Positions 43,565-52,457 of a DNA stretch of 64,000 bases are shown piece after piece. Position 1 is the first letter of the stretch. Every line of letters begins with the position of its first letter. The notes beneath the pieces were generated by a model. The model made no database searches, had not been told where the DNA came from, and saw nothing but the letters and a program-made list of their open reading frames with translations. The DNA is from Roseomonas gilardii subsp. gilardii (GTDB taxonomy: Bacteria; Pseudomonadota; Alphaproteobacteria; Acetobacterales; Acetobacteraceae), in contig NZ_CP095555.1 of assembly GCF_023078375.1 (NCBI RefSeq), forward strand, positions 359,564 through 423,563, given 5' to 3'. A program made the position numbers and the translations under genes.

Positions 43565-45106
43565 ATGAACGGTGCCCATAGCCTTGTCCATACGCTGCTC
43601 CAGTCAGGCGTGGACACCTGCTTCGCCAATCCGGGCACCAGCGAGATGCATTTCGTGGCGGCGCTGGACCAGATCCCCGGCATGCGCTGCGTCCTGGGGC
43701 TGCAGGAGAATGTCGTCACCGGCATGGCCGATGGCTATTGGCGCATGGCGCGGAAGCCTGCCTGCACCCTGCTGCATTGCGGCCCCGGACTCGCGAACGG
43801 GCTCGGCAACCTCCACAATGCCCGGCGCGCCCGCAGCGGTATCGTCAATGTCGTGGGCGATCAGGCGACCTATCACCGCCCCTATGACGCGCAGCTCACC
43901 GCCGATACCGAAGGTTGGGCCCGGCCCGTTTCCGCCTGGGTCCGCACCAGCATGGCCGCCGCCGATGTCGGGCGGGACGCCGCGGTGGCCGTGCAGGCCG
44001 CCCGCACCGCGCCGGGGCAGATCGCCACGCTGATCCTGCCCTCCGATGCCTCCTGGAACGAAGGCGGCGTGGTGGTGGAGCCCCTTCCCGTGCCACCGGC
44101 CCCGGCACCCGACCCGGCGGCTGTCCGGACCGCCGCGCGCATCCTGCGCGAAAAGCGGAACGTCCTGATCCTCCTCGGCGGCGCCGCGCTGGGCGAGAAG
44201 GGCCAGGATCTGGCCTGGCGCATCGCACAGGCCAGCGGGGCGAAGCTGCTGGGCGAGATGTCCAATGCCCGCGTGTCCCGCGGCCGCGGCCGCCCGCAGC
44301 TGGAGCGCGTGCCCTATGTCGCCGATGTCGCCATCCAGGCCCTCGCCGAGTTCGAGCACCTGATCCTGGTGAACGCCAAGGCGCCGGTCGGCTTCTTCGC
44401 CTATCCCGGCAAGCCCTCCACGCATTACCCCCCCAACGCCCAGGTCCATGTGCTCAGCCGCTACGAGCAGGATGCCGAGGCGGCGCTGATGGCCCTCGCC
44501 GATGAGCTGGGCGCCCCCCGCGCCGAGATCCCCGATCCCGGCCCACGCCCGGAACCGGTGCGCGGCGCGCCGACGCCGGAAGGGCTGGCGCGCACCGTGG
44601 CCGCCCTGATGCCCGAGGGCGCCATCATCTCCGACGAAAGCGTCTCCTACGGACGGGGCTTCTACCCCCAGACCCATGCCGCGCCGCCGCATGACTGGCT
44701 GCAACTGACCGGCGGGGCGATCGGGGACGGCATGCCCGTCGCCACAGGCGCCGCCATCGGCGCGGGCGGGCAGCGGCGCGTCATCAGCCTCCAGGCGGAT
44801 GGCTCGGCCATGTACACCTTGCAGTCTCTCTGGACCCAGGCGCGGGAAAGGCTGCCGGTCACCACCATCATCATCGCCAACCGGAAATACCAGATCCTGC
44901 TGGGCGAATATCTGGGTGTGGGCGCCAATCCCGGCCCGACCGCGATGAATATGCTCGACCTGGGCAACCCGGACCTGGACTGGGTCAAGCTCGCCGAGGG
45001 GATGGGCGTCGAGGCCGCCCGGACGGAAAGCCTCGACGGGCTGGCGGATCTCCTGGCGGGGAGCCTCGGCCGGAACAGCCCCTTCCTGATCGAACTGCTC
45101 GTGTAA
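43565..45106 (+). CDS. Thiamine diphosphate-dependent enzyme (acetolactate synthase/benzoylformate decarboxylase-like)
   Basis: 513 residues with the three-domain ThDP fold. The cofactor-activating Glu is in GLQENVVTGMADGYWRM, the middle domain begins near LPVPPAPAPDPAAVRTA, and the ThDP/Mg motif is ISLQADGSAMYTLQSLWTQARE (GDGS-like with Ala-Asp-Gly-Ser) ending in NRKYQILL. Helix GGAIGDGMPVATGAAIG is typical. It could decarboxylate a 2-keto acid such as benzoylformate or condense two. No small regulatory subunit is adjacent, arguing against branched-chain amino acid synthesis. Its neighbours suggest catabolism of a keto acid. Confidence 0.86.
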   Translation: MNGAHSLVHTLLQSGVDTCFANPGTSEMHFVAALDQIPGMRCVLGLQENVVTGMADGYWRMARKPACTLLHCGPGLANGLGNLHNARRARSGIVNVVGDQATYHRPYDAQLTADTEGWARPVSAWVRTSMAAADVGRDAAVAVQAARTAPGQIATLILPSDASWNEGGVVVEPLPVPPAPAPDPAAVRTAARILREKRNVLILLGGAALGEKGQDLAWRIAQASGAKLLGEMSNARVSRGRGRPQLERVPYVADVAIQALAEFEHLILVNAKAPVGFFAYPGKPSTHYPPNAQVHVLSRYEQDAEAALMALADELGAPRAEIPDPGPRPEPVRGAPTPEGLARTVAALMPEGAIISDESVSYGRGFYPQTHAAPPHDWLQLTGGAIGDGMPVATGAAIGAGGQRRVISLQADGSAMYTLQSLWTQARERLPVTTIIIANRKYQILLGEYLGVGANPGPTAMNMLDLGNPDLDWVKLAEGMGVEAARTESLDGLADLLAGSLGRNSPFLIELLV

Positions 45107-45142
45107 GGCGTCCGGCCCCGGCCGCCGGGGCCGGTCAGGAAT

Positions 45143-45841
45143 TCAGCGCAACCCCATGGCGCGGTCGCGGGCGCTGTTCACATGATCGCCCATGGCGTCC
45201 GCGGCCTTCTGCGGATCGCGCGACCGGATGGCCGCGATCACCGCGAGATGCTCCTCCATGGTCGGCAGCAGGACGGTCTCGTTCAGCCGGGTCTGTTCCT
45301 GCTTGATCAGCCGGATTTTGATGGAATTGACGCGGTAGATATCGGCGATGATGGAGTTGTTCAGGGCATTGATGATGCTGGTGTGAAGGCTCCAGTCGAT
45401 GTCCTGGGCATGCTGCACATGCGCGTCGGTGATCCCGGCGCCCGCGGCCGCCGCCCGGCATTCGTCGATGATGGCCCGGTGCTCGCGCTCCAGCGCCGCG
45501 ACCGTCTCGTCGCTGGCCGTCCGGGTGAAGCTCGCCACGGCCTCCCGCTCCAGGAAGAGGCGAAGCTGGAAGGCTTCCCGGATCAGGCCCAGATCGACAT
45601 GGGGAATCTGCATGCCGCGATTGGGAACGGTGCGGACCAGCCCCTCCGCCTCCAGGCGCGGGATCATCTCCCGGATCGCCGCGAGCGGAAGCTGCGTCAT
45701 CTCCACCAGCTCCCGCTGGGAGATGAACTGTCCCGCGCGCAGGTCGCGCGCGAGCAGATGCCTCGTGAAGCTGTCATAGGCCCGGGAGCGCAGATTGGGC
45801 GAATCCCGGTCCATCAGCGCCTGTTCGACGATGGCGACCAT
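45143..45841 (-). CDS. GntR family regulator, FCD (FadR) subgroup
   Basis: 232 residues from ATG 45841 (GTG 45850 is possible and would give TAGTG overlap with the aldolase stop). The winged helix is FISQRELVEMTQLPLAAIREMIPRLEAEGLV; the all-helical FCD effector domain follows with LRLFLEREAVASF, HTSIINALNNSIIADIY and MEEHLAVIAAIRSRD, containing the metal-site histidines. It is the last gene of a two-gene unit with the DHDPS-family aldolase and the probable regulator of the divergent sugar-acid genes. Confidence 0.9.
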   Translation of the reverse strand: MVAIVEQALMDRDSPNLRSRAYDSFTRHLLARDLRAGQFISQRELVEMTQLPLAAIREMIPRLEAEGLVRTVPNRGMQIPHVDLGLIREAFQLRLFLEREAVASFTRTASDETVAALEREHRAIIDECRAAAAGAGITDAHVQHAQDIDWSLHTSIINALNNSIIADIYRVNSIKIRLIKQEQTRLNETVLLPTMEEHLAVIAAIRSRDPQKAADAMGDHVNSARDRAMGLR

Positions 45842-45849
45842 CCCCGGCA

Positions 45850-46737
45850 CTATCCTCCGAAGATCGCCTGTATCCGCGCCACGAGCGTCCCTGCCTCCTC
45901 GGCCGACAGGGGCCGCAGCGGGGCACGCGTATTGGCCCAGGCGGGGTCGCCGGTGCGCGCCGCGACCAGCGCCTTCACGGCGGGCGTGACGGGATACTTC
46001 AGCAACTCGTCCACGGCCTGACTCATGGCCGCATCCACCTCACCCGTGCCGATCATCCGCAGCAGCCGGTCGGGATGGATATTGGCCATGCCGGAGATCG
46101 CCCCCTGCGCGCCGATCCGCACGGCCTGCGCCAGGCGCCGCTCGTCGCCGATGAGGATGACGAGGTCGCGATGCGCGGCCAGCAGCGCCTGCGCATAGGG
46201 CCAGTCGCCGGAGGAATCCTTCACCCCCAGGATCGCCCGCGGATAGGCTTCCCGCAGGCGGGTGATCAGGGAAACCGGAAGCGGCACCGCCGTCACCGAC
46301 GGGATGTTGTAGAGGATGACATCCCGCGCCATCTCGCCAAGCCCGTCCAGGAAGGCGCTGAACCACCGGAAGAGCCCCTCCTCGCTCGGATTCTTGAAGT
46401 AGAAGGGCGGCGCCAGGAGGATGGCCCGGCAGCCATGGTCATAGGCCAGGCGCGCCTGTTCCAGCGCATCCTCCATCGCCGAGGCGGCGACGCCCGCCAC
46501 GACGGAACGGCGGAAGTCGAACCCCGCCTCCCCCAGGGCCGAGAAGATCGCGCGCCGGGCGGAAAGGCCGATCGAGGCCCCTTCCCCCGTCGTGCCGAAG
46601 ACCGTGACGCTGCTGCAACCCTGCTCCAGGCACCAGCCGGCCTGCGCGACCAGACGCGCGAGATCCACGGCGCCATCGGTGCCGAAGGGTGTCGTGAGGG
46701 CGCAGGAGAGACCGAAATTCTGGGTGTCCCGGGGCAT
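45850..46737 (-). CDS. Dihydrodipicolinate synthase/N-acetylneuraminate lyase family aldolase
   Basis: 295 residues from ATG 46737. Class I pyruvate aldolase features are VFGTTGEGASIGLSA, the Tyr in VILYNIPSVTAVPL and the Schiff-base Lys in ILGVKDSSGDW. The family includes 2-keto-3-deoxy sugar acid aldolases as well as DapA. Position opposite a sugar ABC transporter and fucose-type enzymes makes a keto-deoxy sugar acid the likely substrate, splitting to pyruvate and an aldehyde. ATG 46737 is used; the open frame reaches 46845. Confidence 0.87.
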   Translation of the reverse strand: MPRDTQNFGLSCALTTPFGTDGAVDLARLVAQAGWCLEQGCSSVTVFGTTGEGASIGLSARRAIFSALGEAGFDFRRSVVAGVAASAMEDALEQARLAYDHGCRAILLAPPFYFKNPSEEGLFRWFSAFLDGLGEMARDVILYNIPSVTAVPLPVSLITRLREAYPRAILGVKDSSGDWPYAQALLAAHRDLVILIGDERRLAQAVRIGAQGAISGMANIHPDRLLRMIGTGEVDAAMSQAVDELLKYPVTPAVKALVAARTGDPAWANTRAPLRPLSAEEAGTLVARIQAIFGG

Positions 46738-46780
46738 GTGTTCCACTCCCTTCGCCCCTGACAGGGCGGCGTTATGAAGC

Positions 46781-46809
46781 CAACATGTTACTCCCCTCAA
46801 ACCATGTTG
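46781..46809. promoter_or_regulatory. Inverted repeat between aldolase and ABC transporter genes, candidate GntR operator
   Basis: CAACATG (46781-46787) and CATGTTG (46803-46809) are exact inverted repeats 15 bp apart. The left half itself contains the palindrome AACATGTT. The pair lies 44 bp upstream of the aldolase start in the 225-bp divergent spacer, close to where its promoter should be. A FadR-type dimer binding here would co-regulate the aldolase/regulator unit and possibly the transporter operon. Confidence 0.55.
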
Positions 46810-46962
46810 CAAGCTTCTCGCGGGGCGGCTATGGGAATCGCTCATGGATGACCGCCGCCTCCGTCACGGGAAGGCGGCGAGCCCCGGAGAGGGCTGGGCG
46901 GCGACAACCGTCCCGAAGATCCGGCTGGGCGGGTGATGCCGCCGAGGGAAGTGGAGGAACGT

Positions 46963-48318
46963 ATGGCGGAGCTGCGCATGCCGACGCGTCGGCGGCTTCT
47001 CGGCACAGGAGCGGTACTTGGCGGTCTCGGCCTGGCCGGTGGCCTGACGGGCACGCGGCCTTCCTTGGCCCAGGGTGCGGGCGGAAGCGGGGTCAACTGG
47101 CGCAAGCACGCCGGAACGACCATCGAGGTCTCGCTCATCAAGAGCCCGCGCGGCGACATCCTGCAGCGCTACCAGAAGGAATTCGAGGACCTCACCGGCA
47201 TCAAGGTGAATGCCGAGCAGACGCCGGAGCAGCAGCAGCGGCAGAAGGCCACCATCGAGCTGGCCTCCGGCAAGCCCAGCTTCGACGTGGTGCATCTCAG
47301 CTACCACGTGCAGAAGCGGCAGTTCGAGAAGGGCGGCTGGCTGGCCGACCTCACACCCTACATCAACGACCGTGCCCTGACGCCGCCGGACCTGCTGTCG
47401 GACTTCTCCGAGGCCGGGCTCACCTTCGCGCGCGACGGCAAGACCATCGGCGGCCTGCCCTGGTCCGTGGACTACTGGATCCTGTACTGGAACAAGGATC
47501 TCTTCGCGCAGAAGAAGATCGCCTTCCCGACCACCTTCGATGAGATGGTCGCGGCCGCCGAGGCGCTGACCGATCCGCGCAGCCGCACCTATGGCTTCGT
47601 GGCGCGCGGGCTGCGCAACGCCAACACACCCGTCTGGACCACCTTCATGCTCGGCTATGACATGCCGTCGGTGGATGCGAAGGGCGAGCTGCGCACGGAC
47701 ACGCCCGAGGCGATCGAGGCGGCGAAGCTCTACCAGAGGCTGCTGAGCAAGTCCGGCCCGCCGGGCATCTCGGGCTTCAACTGGGCGGAATGCCAGTCCG
47801 CCTTCCTCCAGGGCCGCATCGGCATGTGGCTGGACGGCATCGGCTTCGCCCCGCCGCTGGAGGACCCGGAGAAGTCCCGCGTCGTGGGCAAGGTCGGCTA
47901 CGGCGTGATGCCCAGGGGCCCCAAGGTGCAGGCCGCCGGCACCTTCGGCGACGGCATCGGCGTCGCCGCGGCCTCGGCGAAGAAGGAAGCCGCCTATCTC
48001 TACTGCCAGTGGGCGGTGTCGCGGGAAATGGGCGCGCGCCTGCTGCAGACCGGCTCCGGCGTGCCCTTCCGCAACTCCGTGCTGACGGATCCCGAGGTGC
48101 GCAAGGGCGTGAAGATGCCGGGCGAATGGGTGGATGCCGTGGCGCAGTCGGCGGCGGTCAGCCGCCTCGCCCTGCCGGTCATCATCCCCGTCACCGAGTT
48201 CCGTGACGTCTATGGCGTGGCGCTCACCAACATGATCTCCGGCGCCGACCCGGCCGCGGAGCTCAAGCGCGCGACCCAGGAGTTCCGGCCGGTGCTGGAG
48301 CGGAGCGAGCGGGCATGA
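46963..48318 (+). CDS. ABC transporter substrate-binding protein (CUT1 sugar family)
   Basis: 451 residues from ATG 46963, with ggagg 6 bp upstream. A Tat leader (PTRRRLLGTGAVLGGLGLAGG) precedes the extracellular solute-binding family 1 fold: EVSLIKSPRGDILQRYQKEFE, GIKVNAEQTPEQQQRQKATIEL, PWSVDYWILYWNKDLFA and GRIGMWLDGIG. It binds an oligosaccharide or monosaccharide for the two permeases that follow. Head of a seven-gene unit with four-base overlaps; the divergent spacer holds the inverted repeat described above. Confidence 0.9.
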   Translation: MAELRMPTRRRLLGTGAVLGGLGLAGGLTGTRPSLAQGAGGSGVNWRKHAGTTIEVSLIKSPRGDILQRYQKEFEDLTGIKVNAEQTPEQQQRQKATIELASGKPSFDVVHLSYHVQKRQFEKGGWLADLTPYINDRALTPPDLLSDFSEAGLTFARDGKTIGGLPWSVDYWILYWNKDLFAQKKIAFPTTFDEMVAAAEALTDPRSRTYGFVARGLRNANTPVWTTFMLGYDMPSVDAKGELRTDTPEAIEAAKLYQRLLSKSGPPGISGFNWAECQSAFLQGRIGMWLDGIGFAPPLEDPEKSRVVGKVGYGVMPRGPKVQAAGTFGDGIGVAAASAKKEAAYLYCQWAVSREMGARLLQTGSGVPFRNSVLTDPEVRKGVKMPGEWVDAVAQSAAVSRLALPVIIPVTEFRDVYGVALTNMISGADPAAELKRATQEFRPVLERSERA

Positions 48319-49270
48319 GCGGGGCCGCCTCGGCCAGCTCGCCGGCGGAGCCGCAGGCGGCGCCGGGCGAGGCGGCCCTTTCCGGTGGCGGCACCGACCG
48401 GCGCCGCCGCGCCTACTGGGCCTTCGTGCTCCCGGCCCTCTTCACCGTCTGCGCGGTGATCCTCTTCCCCTGGGTCTTCACCCTGTGGATGAGCCTGAAC
48501 GAGTGGCGGGTGGGCGAAAGCCACCATTTCGTCGGGATGGCCAACTACCTCCGCCTCGCCGGGGATGCGCGCTTCCTGGAATCGCTCTGGCACACGCTGG
48601 TCTACACGGTGCTGTCCGTGGTGGCGCCTCTGGTGCTGGGCACGGCGGCGGCGCTCTTCTTCCACAAGGAGATGCCGCTGCGCGGGCTGTTCCGGGGCAT
48701 CTTCGTCATGCCGATGATGGCGACGCCGGTCGCCATCGCCCTGGTCTGGACGATGATGTTCCATCCGCAGCTCGGCGTGCTGAACTACCTGCTCTCCCTG
48801 GTCGGCATCGAGCCCCAGGAATGGGTCTTCCACCCGAACACGGTGATCCCCTCCCTGGTGCTGGTCGAGACCTGGCAGTGGACGCCGCTGGTGATGCTGA
48901 TCGTGCTGGGCGGCCTCGCCTCGCTGCCGCAGGAACCCTACGAGAGCGCGCAGATCGACGGCGCCAATGCCTGGCAGCGCCTCCGCTACCTCACCTTGCC
49001 GATGCTCAGCCCCTTCCTGATGGTGGCTGTGATCATCCGCACCATCGACGCCTTCAAGAGCTTCGACATCATCTACGCCATCACCCAGGGCGGCCCGGGC
49101 ACGGCCTCGGAGACGATCAACCTGTATCTCTACAGCGTGGCCTTCGCCTACTATCAGGTGGGCTACGGCTCCGCCATCGCGGTGGTGTTCTTCCTCTTCA
49201 TCGTGCTGCTGTCGCTTCTGCTGCTGCATCTGCGCCGCCGCGCGGATCGCGCCGTGCGGGGGCCGCCTGA
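48315..49270 (+). CDS. ABC sugar permease, MalF/UgpA type; frame broken at 49258-49262
   Basis: About 318 residues when repaired, six to seven membrane helices from AYWAFVLPALFTVCAVILFPW. The EAA coupling loop is YESAQIDGANAWQRLRYLTLPML. As read, the frame misses its stop and runs another 1,240 bp to 50513 in a non-coding frame of the next genes. One G missing from the G5 run at 49258-49262 explains this: restored, the protein ends RAVRGAA with TGA at 49268-49270, overlapping the ATG of the next permease. The apparent 732-residue fusion should be ignored. Confidence 0.87.
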
Positions 49271-50091
49271 TGGCACGCATGCTGATGCGCAAGATCGGGA
49301 TGATCCTCTGCGGGCTGCTGGTGGTCTCGCCCGCCCTGCTCTTCTTCGTCTGGATGCTGTCCCTCTCGCTGAAGTTCGAGATCGACAACGGCGCCTATCC
49401 GCCGATCCTGATCCCCGACCGGATCGCCTGGAAGAACTATACCGGCGTTTTCGAGAGCAACAACTTCCTGCTGTATTTCTGGAACAGCATCGTCGTCACC
49501 GGCACCGCGACGCTGCTGGCGCTGCTGGTCGGCGTGCCCGCGGGCTACGGCATCGCGCGGCTGGGGGCGCACCGCTCGGCGGTGGTGATCATGATCGCCC
49601 GCATGACGCCGGGCCTGTCCTTCCTGATCCCGATGTTCCTGCTCTTCCAGTGGCTGGGCCTGCTCGGCTCCCTGGTGCCGCAGATCGTCATCCATCTCGT
49701 GGTCACGGTGCCGATCGTGATCTGGATCATGATCGGCTATTTCGAGACCACGCCGCTGGAGCTGGAGGAGGCCGCCATGATCGACGGCGCCAGCCAGTGG
49801 GAGATCTTCCGGCAGGTGGCGCTGCCCATCGCGCGGCCCGGGATCGTGGTGGCCTTCATCCTCTCGGTCATCTTCTCCTGGAACAACTTCGTCTTCGGCA
49901 TCGTCCTCGCCGGACGCGAGACGCGGACCCTGCCGGTCGCGGTCTACAACATGCTGTCCTTCGAGCAGGTGAGCTGGGGGCCGCTGGCCGCCGCCGCGCT
50001 GGTGGTCACGCTGCCGGTGCTCATCCTCACCATCGTGGCACAGCGCCAGATCGTCGCCGGGCTCACAGCGGGGGCGGTGAAGGGTGGCTGA
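49270..50091 (+). CDS. ABC sugar permease, MalG/UgpE type
   Basis: 273 residues, six helices from IGMILCGLLVVSPALLFFVWM. The EAA loop is LEEAAMIDGASQWEIFRQVALPIARPG, the conserved docking site for the ATPase. It forms the heterodimeric channel with the preceding permease. Its start overlaps that gene's repaired stop, and its end overlaps the aldo/keto reductase GTG, a typical tightly coupled operon. Confidence 0.92.
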   Translation: MARMLMRKIGMILCGLLVVSPALLFFVWMLSLSLKFEIDNGAYPPILIPDRIAWKNYTGVFESNNFLLYFWNSIVVTGTATLLALLVGVPAGYGIARLGAHRSAVVIMIARMTPGLSFLIPMFLLFQWLGLLGSLVPQIVIHLVVTVPIVIWIMIGYFETTPLELEEAAMIDGASQWEIFRQVALPIARPGIVVAFILSVIFSWNNFVFGIVLAGRETRTLPVAVYNMLSFEQVSWGPLAAAALVVTLPVLILTIVAQRQIVAGLTAGAVKGG

Positions 50092-51109
50092 TCCCCGCCC
50101 CGTCCTGCCCGCGCGCGCCCTCGGCCGCTCCGGGCTGGCGGTCTCCGCCATCGGCTTCGGCGCCGCCCCCCTGGGCGATCTCTATGCCCGGCTGGATGAG
50201 CGCCTGGCCATCGGGGCCGCCGTCGCCGCCATCGAGCAGGGCGTCACCCTGCTCGACACCTCGCCGCTCTATGGCCACGGCCTGTCGGAGCATCGCTGCG
50301 GCACGGCCCTGCGGATCACGGGCCGTGACGGCGTGGTGCTGTCCACCAAGGCCGGGCGCTGGCTGGACCCGCGCCAGGGGCGCGGCGACGGCTCGGGCTA
50401 TCTCGGCGGCCTGCCGCACCAGGCGGTGGTGGATTACTCCTATGACGGCACGCTGCGCAGCGTCGAGCAGTCGTTGCTCCGCCTGGGCACGGACCGGATC
50501 GACCTGCTGCTGATCCACGACGTGGACCGCTGGACTCATGGCGATGCCGTCGGGCAGCGTTTCCGCGAGGCGATGGAGGGCGCCTATCCCGCCCTGGACC
50601 GGATGCGCCGCGAAGGCGTGGTGAAGGCCATCGGCGTCGGCGTCAACGAGAGTGCGATGTGCGCCCGCTTCGCCCGCGCCGGCGATTTCGACGCCATGCT
50701 GCTCGCCGGGCGCTACACGCTCCTGGAACAGGGGGCGCTCGACGATATCCTGCCGCTCGCCCTGGAAAAGGGCATCGGCATTCTGCTGGGCGGCGTCTTC
50801 AACTCCGGCATCCTGGCGACCGGCGCCGTCCCGGGGGCGAAGTACAACTACCGGGACGCGCCGCCCGCGATCCTCGGCACGGTGCGCCGCATCGAGGCGG
50901 TCTGCGCCCGGCATGGCGTCCGCCTCGCGGATGCGGCCCTGCATTTCGGCCTCGCGCATCCGGCCGTCTCCTCCGTGGTGCTGGGGGCGGGCAGCCCGGA
51001 GGAGGTCCAGCGGAACCTTTCCGCCCTGGAACGGCCGGTTCCCGCCGCCTTCTGGGCCGAGATGCGGGACACCGGCCTGCTGCGCCCAGACGCACCCGTC
51101 CCGGCATGA
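50084..51109 (+). CDS. Aldo/keto reductase, aldose (L-fucose type) 1-dehydrogenase
   Basis: 341 residues from GTG 50084. The AKR tetrad is present: Asp and Tyr in [14 protein letters not shown], Lys in VLSTKAGRW, His in [17 protein letters not shown]-like [21 protein letters not shown] and LILGG-like FNSGILATG match the D-threo-aldose/L-fucose dehydrogenase branch. It would oxidise the aldose to its lactone, the substrate of the next enzyme. Between permease and lactonase genes with overlaps on both sides, strongly implying one pathway. Confidence 0.87.
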   Translation: MADPRPVLPARALGRSGLAVSAIGFGAAPLGDLYARLDERLAIGAAVAAIEQGVTLLDTSPLYGHGLSEHRCGTALRITGRDGVVLSTKAGRWLDPRQGRGDGSGYLGGLPHQAVVDYSYDGTLRSVEQSLLRLGTDRIDLLLIHDVDRWTHGDAVGQRFREAMEGAYPALDRMRREGVVKAIGVGVNESAMCARFARAGDFDAMLLAGRYTLLEQGALDDILPLALEKGIGILLGGVFNSGILATGAVPGAKYNYRDAPPAILGTVRRIEAVCARHGVRLADAALHFGLAHPAVSSVVLGAGSPEEVQRNLSALERPVPAAFWAEMRDTGLLRPDAPVPA

Positions 51110-51993
51110 CCGCCGCGCCCCCGCCCCGGATCGACGCGCACCAGCATTTCTGGGCCCTGTCCCGGGGCGACTATGGCTGGCTGACGCCGGCGATGGCGGC
51201 GATCCACCGGGATTTCGGCCCCGGGGATCTGGCCCCCCTGCTCCGCGAGGCCGGGATCACCGGCAGCATCGCCGTCCAGGCCGCGCCCACGGAGGCCGAG
51301 ACCCGATACCTGCTCGGCATCGCGGCGGCGGAATCCGGTGTCCTCGGCGTGGTCGGCTGGAGCGACCTGGAAGCCCCCGACGCCCCGGACAATCTCCGGC
51401 GCCTGGCGGCGGACCCGCTGCTGGTCGGGTTGCGGCCGATGCTCCAGGACCTCCCCGACGACGACTGGCTGCTGCGCCCGGCGCTGCTTCCGGCCCTGGA
51501 GGCGATGCAGGCCCTGGGGCTGGTCTTCGATGCCCTGGTGAAGCCCCGCCACCTGCCCCATCTGCTGCGCTTCGCCGAGGCCCATCCCGACCTCCCGATC
51601 GTCATCGACCATCTGGCCAAGCCCGCCATCGCGGAAGGGCCGGGCTCCCGGTCCTGGCAAGGCTGGGCGGATGGCATGGCGGCGCTGGCGCGGCTGCCGC
51701 ATGTCCATTGCAAACTCTCGGGCCTGGCGACCGAGGCCGCGCCCGGCTGGACCGCCGGGGATCTGCGTCCCTACCTGGCCCTCGCACTGGGCCATTTCGG
51801 GCCGGACCGCATGATCTGGGGCAGCGACTGGCCCGTGCTGCGCATGGCGGGAACCTATCCCGGCTGGTGCGCGGCCACCGCTTCGCTCCTCGCCCCTCTG
51901 CCGCCAGGGGCACAGGCCGGCATCCTCGGCGGCAATGCGGCGCGGATCTATCTCGGCAAGCGGGGGCGCCAAGGAGGGCAAGAGCCATGCTGA
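51106..51993 (+). CDS. Amidohydrolase_2 family lactonase (L-fuconolactonase type)
   Basis: 295 residues, TIM-barrel amidohydrolase. [18 protein letters not shown] is the signature opening of the COG3618 fucono- and rhamnono-lactonases; [11 protein letters not shown] and [10 protein letters not shown] supply further metal-site or catalytic residues. It hydrolyses the 1,5- or 1,4-lactone made by the aldose dehydrogenase to the aldonate. ATGA overlap with the reductase gene; the following FucU ATG lies within its last codons. Confidence 0.9.
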   Translation: MTAAPPPRIDAHQHFWALSRGDYGWLTPAMAAIHRDFGPGDLAPLLREAGITGSIAVQAAPTEAETRYLLGIAAAESGVLGVVGWSDLEAPDAPDNLRRLAADPLLVGLRPMLQDLPDDDWLLRPALLPALEAMQALGLVFDALVKPRHLPHLLRFAEAHPDLPIVIDHLAKPAIAEGPGSRSWQGWADGMAALARLPHVHCKLSGLATEAAPGWTAGDLRPYLALALGHFGPDRMIWGSDWPVLRMAGTYPGWCAATASLLAPLPPGAQAGILGGNAARIYLGKRGRQGGQEPC

Positions 51994-52432
51994 AGACCAT
52001 CCCTCCCCTCCTGACGCCGGACCTGCTCTGGGTCCTCGCCTCGATGGGCCATGGCGACGATCTGGTCCTGGTGGATGCCAACCATCCCGCCACCGCCATC
52101 GCCCGCTCCACGGCCTCGGGGCGCCTCGTCAGCCTTCCGGGCCTGCGCATGGCCGATGTCGCGGCGGCGATCCTGACCCTGCTGCCCATCGACGACTTCG
52201 AGCCCGGCCCGGTCCGGCGCATGGAGGTGGTAGGCGCCCCCACCACGATCCCCCCATCCAGCGCGAGGTCCAGGCGGTGCTGGACCGGGCGGTGCCGGGA
52301 CTGGCCATGCAGGGGCTGGAGCGCTTCGCCTTCTACGAGGCCGCCCGCAGGGGCTTCGCCGTGGTCCAGGTCGGCGATGCCCGCCCCTATGGCTGCTTCC
52401 TGTTGCGCAAGGGCGTCATCGCCGGACACTGA
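51987..52432 (+). CDS. fucU: L-fucose mutarotase (RbsD/FucU family), frame broken at 52250-52255
   Basis: About 148 residues when repaired. It begins [34 protein letters not shown], whose GHGD and DANHP parts are the FucU active-site signature, and closes with [24 protein letters not shown] and KKGV-like RKGVIAGH. One C missing from the C6 run at 52250-52255 breaks the frame at TTIPP; restored it reads [20 protein letters not shown] onward to TGA 52430-52432. FucU interconverts alpha and beta L-fucose, feeding the dehydrogenase. Its presence is the best evidence that the sugar is fucose-like. Confidence 0.87.
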
Positions 52433-52457
52433 ACACGAAAAAGGGGAGCGAGGGGAA

